Source: VRUE01 sp963844395
GTDB taxonomy: Bacteria; Actinomycetota; Thermoleophilia; Solirubrobacterales; 70-9
NCBI GenBank assembly: GCA_963844395.1
Contig: CAWJNX010000001.1
Location: 868,001 to 932,000 of the forward strand
Direction of reading: 5' to 3'
DNA length: 64,000 nt
A program made the position numbers and the translations under genes. Shown in pieces: positions 7,503 through 16,885 of this stretch (within the stretch, counting starts at the first letter, position 1; each line of letters begins with the position of its first letter). The notes beneath the pieces were generated by a model. The model had not been told where the DNA came from. It saw only the letters and a program-made list of their open reading frames with translations, and did not search any database.

Positions 7503-8324
7503 TCACCAGCCGAAGAGGGCGCGGGCGTTCGTCTCGACCGTCCGCTCCAGCTCCTCGTAGGAGACGCCGCGCTGCTCGGCGACGAGCTTTGCGGTGTCCA
7601 CCACGTAGGCGGGCTCGTTCGGCTTGCCGCGCATGGTCTGTGGAGCCAGGTAGGGCGCGTCGGTCTCGACCAGGACCAGCCTCTCGGGCAGCTCGGCAGC
7701 GGCCTCGCGGAGCTCGTCCGACGCCGGGTAGGTGACGTGGCCGGCGAACGAGCAGTACCAGCCGCGCTCGGCCGCGTCGGCGACCCGCCAGGGCGCCGAG
7801 AAGCAGTGGAGGATCACGGCAAGGTCGGCGCCGCGAACGTCGAGGATCTCGAACACCTCGTCGCTGGCGGTCCTCTCGTCCTCCGGGTCGCGGCAGTGGA
7901 TGACGATCGGCAGCTCGTGTTCGCGGGCGATCTCGATCTGCGCTTCGAAGGCGCGCCGTTGCTCGGCCGGAGTCGCCGTATCGCGGTAGTAGTCGATCCC
8001 CGTCTCGCCGATCGCCCGCACCTTCTCGTGGGCGGCGAGCCGCGCGATCTCCTCCGCCATCGCGTCGTCGAAGCCCCCTGCCTCGGTCGGGTGGCAGCCG
8101 ACGGACGCGAACACCTCCTCATGGCGCTCTGCCGCAGCGATCGCGAGGACGTTCGTGTCTTGCGGGCTGCCTGGTCCCTCCGGACCGTCGCCACTCCCGG
8201 GCCCATGCGCGCTGCGGCCCAGGCCGACGTTGAGCATCCGCGTCACCCCGGCGTCGCGGGCCGCGGCGACGATCTCCGGCTCGGGGCGCTCGCAGAGGAA
8301 GAGGTGCGTGTGCGAGTCGATCAC
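7503..8324 (-). CDS. TatD family metal-dependent hydrolase (DNase)
   Basis: 273 residues; GTG 8324 gives VIDSHTHLFLCERPEPEIV, so the HTH metal motif is at the extreme N-terminus as in TatD. Other metal ligands and signatures are VGCHPTEAGGFD, AIGETGIDYYRD, IVIHCRDPEDE, ILHCFSAPW and LVLVETDAPYLAP. Family members are Mg-dependent 3'-5' DNases. A Gly/Pro/Ser-rich insertion (SAHGPGSGDGPEGPGSPQDT, about residues 38-57) is absent from typical TatD proteins and probably forms a loop. First gene of the tatD-rsmA-ispE cluster. Confidence 0.9.
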   Translation of the reverse strand: MIDSHTHLFLCERPEPEIVAAARDAGVTRMLNVGLGRSAHGPGSGDGPEGPGSPQDTNVLAIAAAERHEEVFASVGCHPTEAGGFDDAMAEEIARLAAHEKVRAIGETGIDYYRDTATPAEQRRAFEAQIEIAREHELPIVIHCRDPEDERTASDEVFEILDVRGADLAVILHCFSAPWRVADAAERGWYCSFAGHVTYPASDELREAAAELPERLVLVETDAPYLAPQTMRGKPNEPAYVVDTAKLVAEQRGVSYEELERTVETNARALFGW

Positions 8325-8348
8325 GCTCGCCAGCCTAGTCCAGCGAGC

Positions 8349-8391
8349 GCGTTCGTCCTTTGTGTCGCATAGCGGGACAAAGGACGAACGC
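8349..8391. repeat. Short palindromic element (ATA-core family) between tatD and metH
   Basis: Perfect 15-bp arms (8349-8363 GCGTTCGTCCTTTGT, 8377-8391) around a 13-nt loop GTCGCATAGCGGG. It sits between two divergent gene starts, where a terminator is not expected. The loop and inner stem resemble the elements at 24803, 50227 and 61568. Confidence 0.6.
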
Positions 8392-8417
8392 AGAGGCCCC
8401 GGTAGCCTCTTTTGACT

Positions 8418-11400
8418 GTGCCAGAACGCGACTTCATAGCCGCCACCCGGGAGCGCGTCGTCGTCTTCGACGGCGGCATGGGCGCGACCCTGGAGCAGTT
8501 CGACCTGACGCAGGAGGACTACGGCGGCCTCGAGGGCAAATGCCACGAGGCGCTGGTCCTGAACCGTCCCGACGTGATCGAGGGGGTCCACGCCTCGATG
8601 CTCGAGGCCGGCGCCGAGGTGGTCGAGACCGACACCTTCCAGGCCTCGCGGCTGAAGCTCGAGGAGTGGGGGCTCGGCGAGCACACGCACGAGATCAACG
8701 TTAAGGCGGCGCAAATCGCCCGCAAGGCGGCGGGCGACGAGCGCTTCGTCGCCGGCTCGATCGGGCCGACCGGCTTCCTGCCCGCCTCCGATGACCCGAC
8801 CCTGGGCGACATCTCCTTCCGCCGTCTGGTCGACGTCTTCGCCGAGCAGGCGCGCGGCCTGGTCGAGGGCGGCGCCGACCTGCTGATCGTCGAGACGGCG
8901 CAGGACATCCTCGAGGTGAAGGCGGCGATCTTCGGCGCCCGCAAGGCCTTCCAGGAGGCTGGCCGGACGCTGCCTCTCCAAGCCAGCGTCTCGCTGCTGC
9001 CACAGGGCGGCAAGATGCTGCTGGGGACCGATATCCGGGCGGTGCTGACGACGCTTGCGGCGCTCGACGTCGACGTGATCGGGCTCAACTGCTCGACCGG
9101 CCCCGAGGACATGCGTGAGGCAATCCGCTACCTAGGCGAGAACAGCCCGCTGCCGGTCCACTGCATCCCCAACGCCGGCCTGCCCCTGCAGGGACCCGAT
9201 GGCGAGACGATCTTCCCCGAAGAGCCCGGGCCGCTGGCCGCGACCCTGGGAGAGTTCGTCGAGCGCTACGGCGTCGGCATCGTCGGCGGCTGCTGCGGGA
9301 CGACCCCCGAGCACATCGCCGCAATTCGCGAGCGCGTTGACGGCCGGGTCCCGGACGAGCGGCCGGCGCCGGGGCCGATCGAGGTCTCCTCGATGATGAC
9401 GTCAACGCCCCTGGTGCAGGAGCCGCGCCCGACCCTGGTTGGCGAGCGGGTCAACTCGCAGGGCTCGCGCAAGGCGAAGGAGCTGCTGCTCGCCGACGAT
9501 TACGACGGCCTCGTCCAGGTCGCCGAGGACCAGGTAAACGGCGGTGCCCACGTGCTCGACGTGTGCGTGGCGCTGACCGAGCGCGCCGACGAGGACGAGC
9601 AGATGCGAGCGGTCGTCGAGCGGGTCTCGCTGACCCAGCCGGCGCCGATCCAGGTTGACTCGACCGAGCCGGAGGTGATCCAGGCGGCGCTGGAGCAGAT
9701 CCCCGGGCGCGCGATCGTCAACTCGATCAACCTCGAGGCGGGGCGTGACAAGGCCGACGTGGTCGTGCCGCTAGCGGTGGCGCACGGCGCAGCGCTGATC
9801 GCGCTGACGATCGACGAGGTCGGGATGGCGAAGACGGCCGAGCGCAAGGTGGAGATCGCGAAGCGGATCCGCGACCTCGCCTGCTCCGAGCACGGCCTCG
9901 ACCCCGAGGCGCTGATCTTCGACGCGCTGACCTTCACCCTGACCACCGGCGACGACGAGTGGAAGCCGTCCGCGGTAGAGACGATCGAGGGGATCCGACG
10001 GATCAAGGCCGAGATCCCCGGCGTCAAGACCTCGCTCGGCGTCTCCAACGTCTCCTTCGGCGTCGGTCAGCCGGCCCGCGCTGTCCTCAACTCGGTCTTC
10101 CTCCACCACTGCGTCGAGGCCGGGCTCGATCTGGCCATGGTCAACCCCAACCACATCACGCCGTACTCGGAGATCTCCGACTCCGAGCGCGAGCTGACCG
10201 ACGATCTCGTCTTCAACCGGCGCGACGACGCGCTGGAGCGCTTCATCGGCCACTTCGAGTCAAAGGGCGAGGAGGCGGCCGAGGAGGCGGGCGACCCGAC
10301 CGAGGGCATGGAGCCCGAGGAAGCTCTGCACTGGCACATCCTGCGCCGCAAGAAGGATGGCGTCGAGGACTGGATCGACCGCTCGAACGAGAAGATCGGC
10401 GCCGTGCCGACCCTGAACGAGGTGCTGCTGCCGGCGATGAAGGAGGTCGGCGACAAGTTCGGCGCCGGCGAACTGATCCTGCCCTTCGTCCTGCAGTCGG
10501 CCGAAGTGATGAAGCGCGCCGTGGCGCAGCTGGAGAACTACCTCGACCGGATCGAGGGACACACGAAGGGCAAGGTCGTGATCGCGACCGTCTTCGGCGA
10601 CGTCCACGACATCGGCAAGTCGCTCGTCAACACGATCCTCACCAACAACGGCTACACGGTGATCGACCTCGGCAAGCAGGTCCCGGTCGAGACGATCATC
10701 GAGGCCGCGGTCGAGAACGAGGCCGACGCGATCGGCCTCTCCGCCCTGCTCGTCTCGACCTCAAAGCAGATGCCGATCTGCGTCCAGGAGCTGCACCAGC
10801 GTGAGCTGGCCTTCCCGGTGCTGATCGGCGGCGCCGCGATCAACCGCGACTTCGGCCGCCGCACGCTCTACCCGCACGGCAAGGAGTCCGACGAGGTCTA
10901 CGAGCCAGGCGTCTTCTACTGCAAGGACGCCTTCCAGGGGCTCGACACGATGGACGCGCTGGTTGACGAGGAGGCGCACCGGGTGCTGGTCGAGCGGATC
11001 CGCTCCGAGGCCAAGCAGCTGCGCGAGAAGCCGGTGGTCATCGACGACTCGCCGCCGACCACGGACGCGAGCGTCCGCTCCGCGGCCCGCACCGACAACC
11101 CGATCCCCGAGCCGCCCTTCCTCGGCGTGCGCGACGTTAACGTTGACCTTGACGAGGTCTTTCCCTACCTCGACCGCCACGTGTTGTTCAAGCTGCACTG
11201 GGGCGGCAAAGGGGTTAAGGGCGAGGCCTGGCGCGAACTGGTCGAGGGAAACGGTGAGGAGGAGGGATTCGCGCCGCGGCTGGAGCGGATGTGGCGCGAG
11301 CAGGATTACCTCAGGCCACGAGCGCGGCTCGGCTACTTCCCCTGCAACGCCGAGGGCAACGAGCTGGTCGTCTTCGACCCCGAGGACCCTGAGCGCGAGC

Positions 11401-11954
11401 TGGAGCGACTGGTCTTCCCGCGCCAACCCAAGCACGACCGCATCTGCCTGGCCGACTTTTTCAGCCCGTTCGACTCGGGGGAGCGCGATGTCGTGGCCCT
11501 GCAGGGCGTCACCGTCGGCCCCGAGGTGACCGAGCTGATCGAACAACTGGAGCGCGAAGGCGAGTTCGCCGAGCAGCTCTTCGTCCACGGGCTCGGCGTG
11601 CAGTCGGCCGAGGGCCTGGCCGAGTGGCTGCACTCAAAGGTGCGCCGCGAGCTCGCCATCGACCTCGACCAGGGCCGCCGTTACTCGTGGGGCTATCCGG
11701 CCTGCCCGGACCAGTCCGAGCACGAGAAGGTATGGCGCCTGCTCGAGCTGGAGGAGATCGGCATGACCCTCTCGGGCGGCTTCGCCGTGACCCCGGAGCA
11801 GTCGACGGTGGCGATCGTCGCCCACCATCCCCAGGCCGTTTACTTCGGCATGAAGTCGGGGTTCATTCCGGAGGAGAAGGCGCCGGATGAGCTGATCGCC
11901 GGAACTGAGCGGGGCGGGGCTGTTCCGCCGGAGAAAGAGCCGGTAGAGACGTAG
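8418..11954 (+). CDS. metH: MetH, cobalamin-dependent methionine synthase
   Basis: A protein of 1178 residues with all four MetH modules. The homocysteine/zinc domain (about 10-310) contains VFDGGMGATLEQ, GLNCSTGPEDM and VGGCCGTTPEHI. The methyltetrahydrofolate domain (about 330-600) contains GERVNSQGSRKAKELL. The cap and B12 domain (about 640-870) has the cobalamin-ligand motif DVHDIGKS. The reactivation domain (about 900-1178) has RPRARLGYFPC for AdoMet binding. It transfers a methyl group from 5-methyl-THF to homocysteine. Start is GTG 8418 or TTG 8412, and neither has a strong ribosome-binding site. I see no cobalamin riboswitch in the short upstream gap, only a palindrome. Confidence 0.96.
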   Translation: MPERDFIAATRERVVVFDGGMGATLEQFDLTQEDYGGLEGKCHEALVLNRPDVIEGVHASMLEAGAEVVETDTFQASRLKLEEWGLGEHTHEINVKAAQIARKAAGDERFVAGSIGPTGFLPASDDPTLGDISFRRLVDVFAEQARGLVEGGADLLIVETAQDILEVKAAIFGARKAFQEAGRTLPLQASVSLLPQGGKMLLGTDIRAVLTTLAALDVDVIGLNCSTGPEDMREAIRYLGENSPLPVHCIPNAGLPLQGPDGETIFPEEPGPLAATLGEFVERYGVGIVGGCCGTTPEHIAAIRERVDGRVPDERPAPGPIEVSSMMTSTPLVQEPRPTLVGERVNSQGSRKAKELLLADDYDGLVQVAEDQVNGGAHVLDVCVALTERADEDEQMRAVVERVSLTQPAPIQVDSTEPEVIQAALEQIPGRAIVNSINLEAGRDKADVVVPLAVAHGAALIALTIDEVGMAKTAERKVEIAKRIRDLACSEHGLDPEALIFDALTFTLTTGDDEWKPSAVETIEGIRRIKAEIPGVKTSLGVSNVSFGVGQPARAVLNSVFLHHCVEAGLDLAMVNPNHITPYSEISDSERELTDDLVFNRRDDALERFIGHFESKGEEAAEEAGDPTEGMEPEEALHWHILRRKKDGVEDWIDRSNEKIGAVPTLNEVLLPAMKEVGDKFGAGELILPFVLQSAEVMKRAVAQLENYLDRIEGHTKGKVVIATVFGDVHDIGKSLVNTILTNNGYTVIDLGKQVPVETIIEAAVENEADAIGLSALLVSTSKQMPICVQELHQRELAFPVLIGGAAINRDFGRRTLYPHGKESDEVYEPGVFYCKDAFQGLDTMDALVDEEAHRVLVERIRSEAKQLREKPVVIDDSPPTTDASVRSAARTDNPIPEPPFLGVRDVNVDLDEVFPYLDRHVLFKLHWGGKGVKGEAWRELVEGNGEEEGFAPRLERMWREQDYLRPRARLGYFPCNAEGNELVVFDPEDPERELERLVFPRQPKHDRICLADFFSPFDSGERDVVALQGVTVGPEVTELIEQLEREGEFAEQLFVHGLGVQSAEGLAEWLHSKVRRELAIDLDQGRRYSWGYPACPDQSEHEKVWRLLELEEIGMTLSGGFAVTPEQSTVAIVAHHPQAVYFGMKSGFIPEEKAPDELIAGTERGGAVPPEKEPVET

Positions 11955-11961
11955 GCGTCGG

Positions 11962-12060
11962 CGGGCGGGTCCTGTCGCGGCGGCCCTCCCCCATGTGCTC
12001 GGACGCCGCTTCGCGGCGCCCTCCGCTATGGGGGACCCCCGCCACCGCGCCACCCGCCCG
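11962..12060. terminator. Long imperfect hairpin between convergent metH and glycosyltransferase genes
   Basis: Complementary blocks: 11962-11970 CGGGCGGGT with 12052-12060; 11987-11994 TCCCCCAT with 12028-12035; and a central hairpin CGCCGC-TTC-GCGGCG at 12004-12018. The position between two convergent genes suggests a bidirectional terminator, although there is no U-tract. Confidence 0.5.
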
Positions 12061-12109
12061 ATCAACGTCTAGGTCATAACGAGTTGAGCGCCAACCGCGG
12101 TAAAGGCGT

Positions 12110-14422
12110 TTATGCCCCTATGCGTTCTCCGGCGGGACGCTGTGGGAGGGGCTTAAGGCGGACTGGGGCCGCAGACAAGGCCTGGATTCGGAGGTCGCTC
12201 CAGGTCAGGCCCTCTCTTACTAGGGAGGGGAGGCCCAGGGCTACTGCGGTGGCTATCTCCACTGCCTGGAGGATGATTCCGTAGGCGAGGGCGTCTGCCG
12301 TGCCTATGCCGAAGCCGGTGTGGAGGACGCTGATCACGGCTAGCTGGAAGACACCGATGTTGGAGGGGGTCGCCGGCACGACCGCGGTGACGTTGACTGC
12401 GAAGAGGACCGCGGCGGCGGCGCCGATTCCGCCCTCCAGGCCGAGCGCGGCGAGCAGCGCCCAGCAGGCGGCGAGCTGGATCGCCCAGGCGCCGAGCTGG
12501 GCGGCGGCGGCGATGGCGCCGCGGCGCGGCTTGCGGAACACGGCTAGGCCGGCGCGGACCTGGAGCAGCGCTCGGTGAACCGCCGCGCCGGCGCGGGCAA
12601 GTCGCCCGTTGCCGTTGCGGCGCAGCAGCATCGGCGCGAACAGGACGAGGACGAGCAGGATCAGGGGCACGAAGCTGAAGGCGAAGAGCTTCTCGGTGCT
12701 GGAGTGGAAGAGGTCGGTGGTGGAGACGATGATCGCCCCCAGCATCGCCAGCGCGACGAGGTTGAGCATGGTCTGCGAGACCAGCGTGCCGAGCAAGATC
12801 GGGAAGGTCTCCCGCATGCGGCCGATGCGGCGGGCGAGGGTCATCGCCCGCGCCGGCTCGCCGAGCCTTGCCGGCAAGGTCGCCGACATCAGCACGCCGA
12901 TCATCGTCGCCGAGGTGACGTCGCGGCGGCGGACCGGCCGGTTGGGAAGCGCCGCCCGCACGATCCCGTACCAGGAGGCGGCGCGGAAGAAGAGTGAGAT
13001 GCCCATCAGGGCGCAGGCGACGAGTACCCAGGTGAAGTCGGAGCGGACGATGCTGGCGAGGACGTTGTCGATACCGATCTTCTGCGCGGCCAGCACGGTG
13101 AGGCCGACGCCGAGCGCCCCGGCGACGCCGAGCCCGGCGCGGCGGGCGACGCGCCGTCGCCTGTTGCCGTCCTCGGCCAGCGGCGGGTCGAGCGAGGGCA
13201 GCTTGCGCGGCGGCCGTGGCGGCGTGCCGTCGGCGGGCCGGAACCCGGCCCAGTGGGCGGCGCGCTCCACCGTCGTCGTCGGAATGGGTGCCTCGATCGC
13301 CCGTTCGTAGACCTCGGTCACACGGTCGGCGATGTGCGGCCAGGCGTAGCGCTGGGCGCTCTGCCGCGCCGCTTCGCCCATCGCCGCAAGGCGGGCCGGC
13401 TCGTGGTGGGCGCGCTGCAGCTCCTCGGCCAGGCGCTGCGGGTCGCCCGGCGGCACCAGCACGCCGTTGACGCCGTCGCTAACCACGTCGCTGTAGCCGG
13501 CGATCGCCGAGGCGATCGCCGGGGTGCCGGCGGCGAAGGCCTCGGTCAGGACCATGCCAAAGCTCTCGCCGGCAAGCGAGGGCGCGCAGAGCACGTCGGC
13601 CTCGTGCAGCGCCTGCCATAGCTGGTCGTGAGAGACCCGGCCGCGAGCGTCGATTCTCTCCATCGTCTCGGGGTTGGCCAGGTAGCGGAGAACGTCGTCG
13701 CGCTCGGCGCCGATCACGGTGAGGCGGGAGGGGACGTGCTCGACCAGCGCGTCGAAGGCGGTCAGCAGGATCGGTAGGCCCTTGCGCTCCTCCGGGCGGC
13801 CGACGAAGAGCACCCGCAGTTCGTCGCTCGCTGGCTTCGGCTCCTTCGGCGCGGCCTCGACGTCGACGCCGTTGGGAACGATCTCGTAGTGGCCGCCGAA
13901 CCAGCGACGGCCGGTCCAGGAGGCTGCCTCGGAGACGGCGATCCGCGCCGAGAGACGGTTGAAGACGCGACGGGCGCCAAGCGCCGAGGCGATGTGGTTT
14001 GGCATCGGCTTGGTCGAGTAGGCGTGGAAGGTTCCGACGACCGGACTGCGGGCGCCGAGCGCCGCGTTCCAGCCGACCAGCGGCACCAGCGGCTCGTGGA
14101 CGTGGATCACGTCGTAGCCGCCGCGCCGAAGCTCGCGCCGCGGTGCCACCACTCCCCCTGCCGGGAACGCCGCAAGGTTCGACACCGCGCCGTTGGCCCC
14201 GAAGCCCATGCTGCGGCCCAGCGGAATCAGGTAGTCGGGAAGCTCGCGAGCCTCCGGCGCGGCACGGTGCAGCGCCCGGCTGAGGCGACCCGGTGGATCG
14301 ACGGGAGCAAGCACACGGACGTGATGGCCACGGTCGAGGAACTCCTCGGCGAGCGCCTCGACGTGCCGATTCACGCCTCCCTGGTAGCTCCAGGAATATG
14401 GCGAGACAAGAGCAATCCGCAC
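12110..14422 (-). CDS. Glycosyltransferase family 4 fused to LPG-synthase/flippase-like membrane domain
   Basis: 770 residues. Residues 1-390 form a GT-B glycosyltransferase like the PimA/mannosyltransferase group: MRIALVSPYSWSYQGGVNRH, VGRPEERKGLPILLTAF, and the nucleotide-sugar motif ESFGMVLTEAFAAGTPAIAS. After a Pro/Arg-rich linker (about 395-430) the C-terminal half has about eight membrane helices of the YbhN/UPF0104 (LPG_synthase_TM) family, including SATLPARLGEPARAMTLARR and VPATPSNIGVFQLA. The fusion suggests that a cytoplasmic sugar transfer onto a lipid is coupled to the membrane domain. The lipid and sugar are unknown. No neighbouring pathway genes are visible. Confidence 0.85.
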   Translation of the reverse strand: MRIALVSPYSWSYQGGVNRHVEALAEEFLDRGHHVRVLAPVDPPGRLSRALHRAAPEARELPDYLIPLGRSMGFGANGAVSNLAAFPAGGVVAPRRELRRGGYDVIHVHEPLVPLVGWNAALGARSPVVGTFHAYSTKPMPNHIASALGARRVFNRLSARIAVSEAASWTGRRWFGGHYEIVPNGVDVEAAPKEPKPASDELRVLFVGRPEERKGLPILLTAFDALVEHVPSRLTVIGAERDDVLRYLANPETMERIDARGRVSHDQLWQALHEADVLCAPSLAGESFGMVLTEAFAAGTPAIASAIAGYSDVVSDGVNGVLVPPGDPQRLAEELQRAHHEPARLAAMGEAARQSAQRYAWPHIADRVTEVYERAIEAPIPTTTVERAAHWAGFRPADGTPPRPPRKLPSLDPPLAEDGNRRRRVARRAGLGVAGALGVGLTVLAAQKIGIDNVLASIVRSDFTWVLVACALMGISLFFRAASWYGIVRAALPNRPVRRRDVTSATMIGVLMSATLPARLGEPARAMTLARRIGRMRETFPILLGTLVSQTMLNLVALAMLGAIIVSTTDLFHSSTEKLFAFSFVPLILLVLVLFAPMLLRRNGNGRLARAGAAVHRALLQVRAGLAVFRKPRRGAIAAAAQLGAWAIQLAACWALLAALGLEGGIGAAAAVLFAVNVTAVVPATPSNIGVFQLAVISVLHTGFGIGTADALAYGIILQAVEIATAVALGLPSLVREGLTWSDLRIQALSAAPVRLKPLPQRPAGERIGA

Positions 14423-14484
14423 GAACCGCTAAGGGTAGTCGATGCCACGGCACCCACCCAAACGCGAACGGAAGTCGGTCGGAG

Positions 14485-14856
14485 CTAAACCTGGCCGGTG
14501 ATGACCAGGCCCATGAGGGCGACGATGACGGCCCCGCCGACCCGAATCATCGTCATCTGCAGGGCGTGATTTTCCTTGCGCAGCGCGTCGAAGTCTTTCC
14601 GCAGCTCGCGATTGCCGTGCTTGATTTCGAAACGCAGTTCCTGATTAGCCTCTTGCGTTTCGGTGCGCAACCCCTTGACATCCTTCTCGACCCGCTCGAA
14701 GCCTGATCTCATTTCAGCCTCAACACGCTCGAAGCGCTGCTCCATCTCAGCCTCGACATGATCGAAGCGTTCGTCTACCCGGTCGAAGCGTTCATCGATC
14801 CGGCGGCCGAACTCGTCGAGGCGGTCGTCTGTCCAGCTCTGTCTCATTGCGTCCAT
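14485..14856 (-). CDS. Coiled-coil protein with C-terminal membrane anchor
   Basis: About 123 residues. From about residue 10 to 95 the sequence is a continuous charged heptad-type coiled coil with short repeats (RIDERFDRVDERFDHVEAEM, then EQRFERVEAEM, then RSGFERVEKDV). The last 22 residues (MIRVGGAVIVALMGLVITGQ) form one membrane helix. Such DUF1640-like or tail-anchored coiled-coil proteins occur widely; function is unknown. The start may be ATG 14856 or 14847; the former has a GCAGGG sequence close upstream. It begins 12 bp beyond the stop of the preceding membrane protein gene, so both are probably co-transcribed. Confidence 0.6.
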   Translation of the reverse strand: MDAMRQSWTDDRLDEFGRRIDERFDRVDERFDHVEAEMEQRFERVEAEMRSGFERVEKDVKGLRTETQEANQELRFEIKHGNRELRKDFDALRKENHALQMTMIRVGGAVIVALMGLVITGQV

Positions 14857-14867
14857 GCCCTGCCAGG

Positions 14868-16154
14868 CTACGGGGAAATATCGCGCGTGTGTGAGACGGA
14901 AGTGTAACTTTTTGTCTGGGGAGCCACAGGCTCCATTCTGCCGCCTGCATTCGCCCATGCAAAGCCGGTGAATGCCGCGAGATAGGCGGCTCCGATCTCC
15001 AACAGCAGGGCGCCGGAGTCGTTGGCGACGGTGCCGACCAGGGTTGCAGCGAGGGCGCCGAGTAGGCCCGCCCGCATCGCGGGGACGTCGCGCAGCCAGG
15101 CGGCGATGCGCTCGCGCCGCAGCCAGACGATCAGCCCTCCCGCGAGCACGAAGGGCAGGATCGCGAGGAGCAGCGGCCGGCCGAAGCTCTCCCCCGCCTC
15201 GCCCAGCCGACGGCCGATGACGGCGAGGACATCGCCACCGCCGTCGGCCTGCAGGACCGTGCGAGTCAGGTGGGCGTCGGAGCCCGAGAGAAGATCGGCG
15301 GCGGCGAGGATCGCGAGCGCCGGCAGAGGCACGGCGAGGGCCAAGAAGGAGAGTCGGGGGCGGCCGGCGAGAACGGCGGCAGCGACCATCCCGCCAAGCG
15401 GCAGCACGATCGCCGCCCCGACGTCGGCTCCGTAGCGGCCGTAGGCAAAGGCGAACGAGAACGCTGCGGCTACGACGAGGAAGGCGGCGGCGTGGCGGGT
15501 GCTGAGCCGAGCGACAGCACCGCCTCGATCGGGTCGAGCCCCCACGTCGCGGGCAAATCCGGTCAGCGCCGCTCCGGTCCCAACCAGGACCAGCACGACC
15601 AGGATCGCCTCAAGCTCGTTGCCGATCCCGTAATAGCGGTGGCCGGCAGCCGGGTTCGGTCCCACCAGGGAGAGCTGGGTGAGATGCGAGCCGGCAACGA
15701 CGTCAACCGTGTAGGTGAGCACGGTCGCAGCGCAGGCAACCGCCAGCGCCCGGTAGCCGCCGAGCACGGCCAGGGTCAAAACCGCGAGAGCGGGCGACCC
15801 GAGCATGACCAGCAGCCGCTCAGCCGCGACGCTGGGTTCCAACACGGCGCCCGCCAGCAAAAGCAGCGGCAGATAAACGAGCGAGAGGGCCAGAAGCTGG
15901 GCGGCAAGCCTTCCAGCCCGCTCGCGTTCGACCGCGAACGCCAGACCGAACGCTCCCAGCCAGACAAGAAGGCTGACGCCGAGCACCGGTCCGCGCCGAT
16001 CGGCGATCTCCCAGAGACGATCGGGCCCGGTGACAAGGATCGAGAGCGGGTCTCCTTCGAAACCGCAACCCGCCAGGCGCAGCGCCAGCAGGCCGCCGAT
16101 CAGCCCGGCGGCAAGCGCCGCCGGCGCTATCGTGACCGCGATGGGCGACCGCAC
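14868..16154 (-). CDS. Polytopic membrane protein of unknown function
   Basis: About 428 residues with ten or more hydrophobic helices and almost no soluble domain. A notable loop is GPNPAAGHRYYGIGNELEAI, followed by VANDSGALLLEIG near the C-terminus; these conserved-looking polar segments within membrane helices suggest a transport or lipid-related activity, but I cannot name a family with confidence. A lipobox-like LAGC follows the first helix and may be chance. The start is uncertain: GTG 16154 is preferred to TTG 16178, and both overlap the divergent chdC start at 16141, so the promoters must lie inside each other's coding regions. Confidence 0.6.
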   Translation of the reverse strand: MRSPIAVTIAPAALAAGLIGGLLALRLAGCGFEGDPLSILVTGPDRLWEIADRRGPVLGVSLLVWLGAFGLAFAVERERAGRLAAQLLALSLVYLPLLLLAGAVLEPSVAAERLLVMLGSPALAVLTLAVLGGYRALAVACAATVLTYTVDVVAGSHLTQLSLVGPNPAAGHRYYGIGNELEAILVVLVLVGTGAALTGFARDVGARPDRGGAVARLSTRHAAAFLVVAAAFSFAFAYGRYGADVGAAIVLPLGGMVAAAVLAGRPRLSFLALAVPLPALAILAAADLLSGSDAHLTRTVLQADGGGDVLAVIGRRLGEAGESFGRPLLLAILPFVLAGGLIVWLRRERIAAWLRDVPAMRAGLLGALAATLVGTVANDSGALLLEIGAAYLAAFTGFAWANAGGRMEPVAPQTKSYTSVSHTRDISP

Positions 16155-16836
16155 TTTTGCCAAGTTCACCTTTTTCAAGATCGACCCCGAGTGGCGCCGC
16201 CGCGACGCCGAGCTGCGCGCCGCCGATAAGCAGGAGTTCCTCGCGGCATGCGAGGACTTCGCCCTCGACCGCTCGCTGCGCGCCTACTCAACCATAGGAA
16301 CGCGCGGCGACGCCGACCTGGTGCTGCTCAGCCAGAGCCCCAACCTCGATGACCTGCACACTTTCCATGTCGTGCTCGGCCAGAGCGGCCTGGCGAAGTG
16401 GGCCGAAACGCCCTACTCGTTCCTCTCGATGACCAAGCGCTCGCCCTACTCCGACGAGCAGTCCCGGCCCGAGATCTGCGTTTCCGAGCGCAAGTACCTC
16501 TTCCTCTACCCGATGGTCAAGCAGCGCCGCTGGTACGGACTGCCGGAGGAGGAGCGCGGGCGGATCATGAAAAGCCACATCGAGGTCGGCCGCCGCCATC
16601 CGGAGATCACGATCAACACCTCCTACTCCTTCGGGCTCGACGACCAGGAGTTCGTGGTCGCCTTCGAGGGCGACGACCCGGGCGAGTTCCTCGACCTCGT
16701 GCAGGAGCTGCGACCGACCGAGTCGAGCGCCTACACCGAGCGCGAGACGCCGATCTTCACCTGCGTGGCGATGTCTGTGCGGCGGGCGCTCGACGCGCTC
16801 GACGGCGTCGCGAGCGTCGTCGCCGCCGCGCGGTAA
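16141..16836 (+). CDS. chdC: Coproheme decarboxylase (HemQ/ChdC), chlorite dismutase fold
   Basis: 231 residues from ATG 16141 (MGDRTFAKFTFFKIDPEWRR). Family hallmarks are YLFLYPMVKQRRWYGLPEEE, with the Tyr that acts as catalytic radical in HemQ, and the heme-ligand region MKSHIEVGRRHPEITINTSY followed by FGLDDQEFVVAFEGDDP. It converts coproheme to heme b, the last step of the coproporphyrin-dependent heme route of Gram-positive bacteria. Normal length, no frame defects. No other heme genes are present nearby. Confidence 0.92.
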   Translation: MGDRTFAKFTFFKIDPEWRRRDAELRAADKQEFLAACEDFALDRSLRAYSTIGTRGDADLVLLSQSPNLDDLHTFHVVLGQSGLAKWAETPYSFLSMTKRSPYSDEQSRPEICVSERKYLFLYPMVKQRRWYGLPEEERGRIMKSHIEVGRRHPEITINTSYSFGLDDQEFVVAFEGDDPGEFLDLVQELRPTESSAYTERETPIFTCVAMSVRRALDALDGVASVVAAAR

Positions 16837-16885
16837 TAAGCAGCCATCCGCTTCCGATAGCTCTCGAAATCAGCTTTCGCCGCGG

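Noticed and set aside
8157..8219. TatD insertion SAHGPGSGDGPEGPGSPQDT as another in-frame palindromic element
   Set aside because: The DNA lacks the GGGCCGAAAACG arms and has only a weak 5-bp inverted repeat.
8325..8411. Cobalamin riboswitch upstream of metH
   Set aside because: The gap is under 100 bp and fully occupied by a palindrome with no B12-box.
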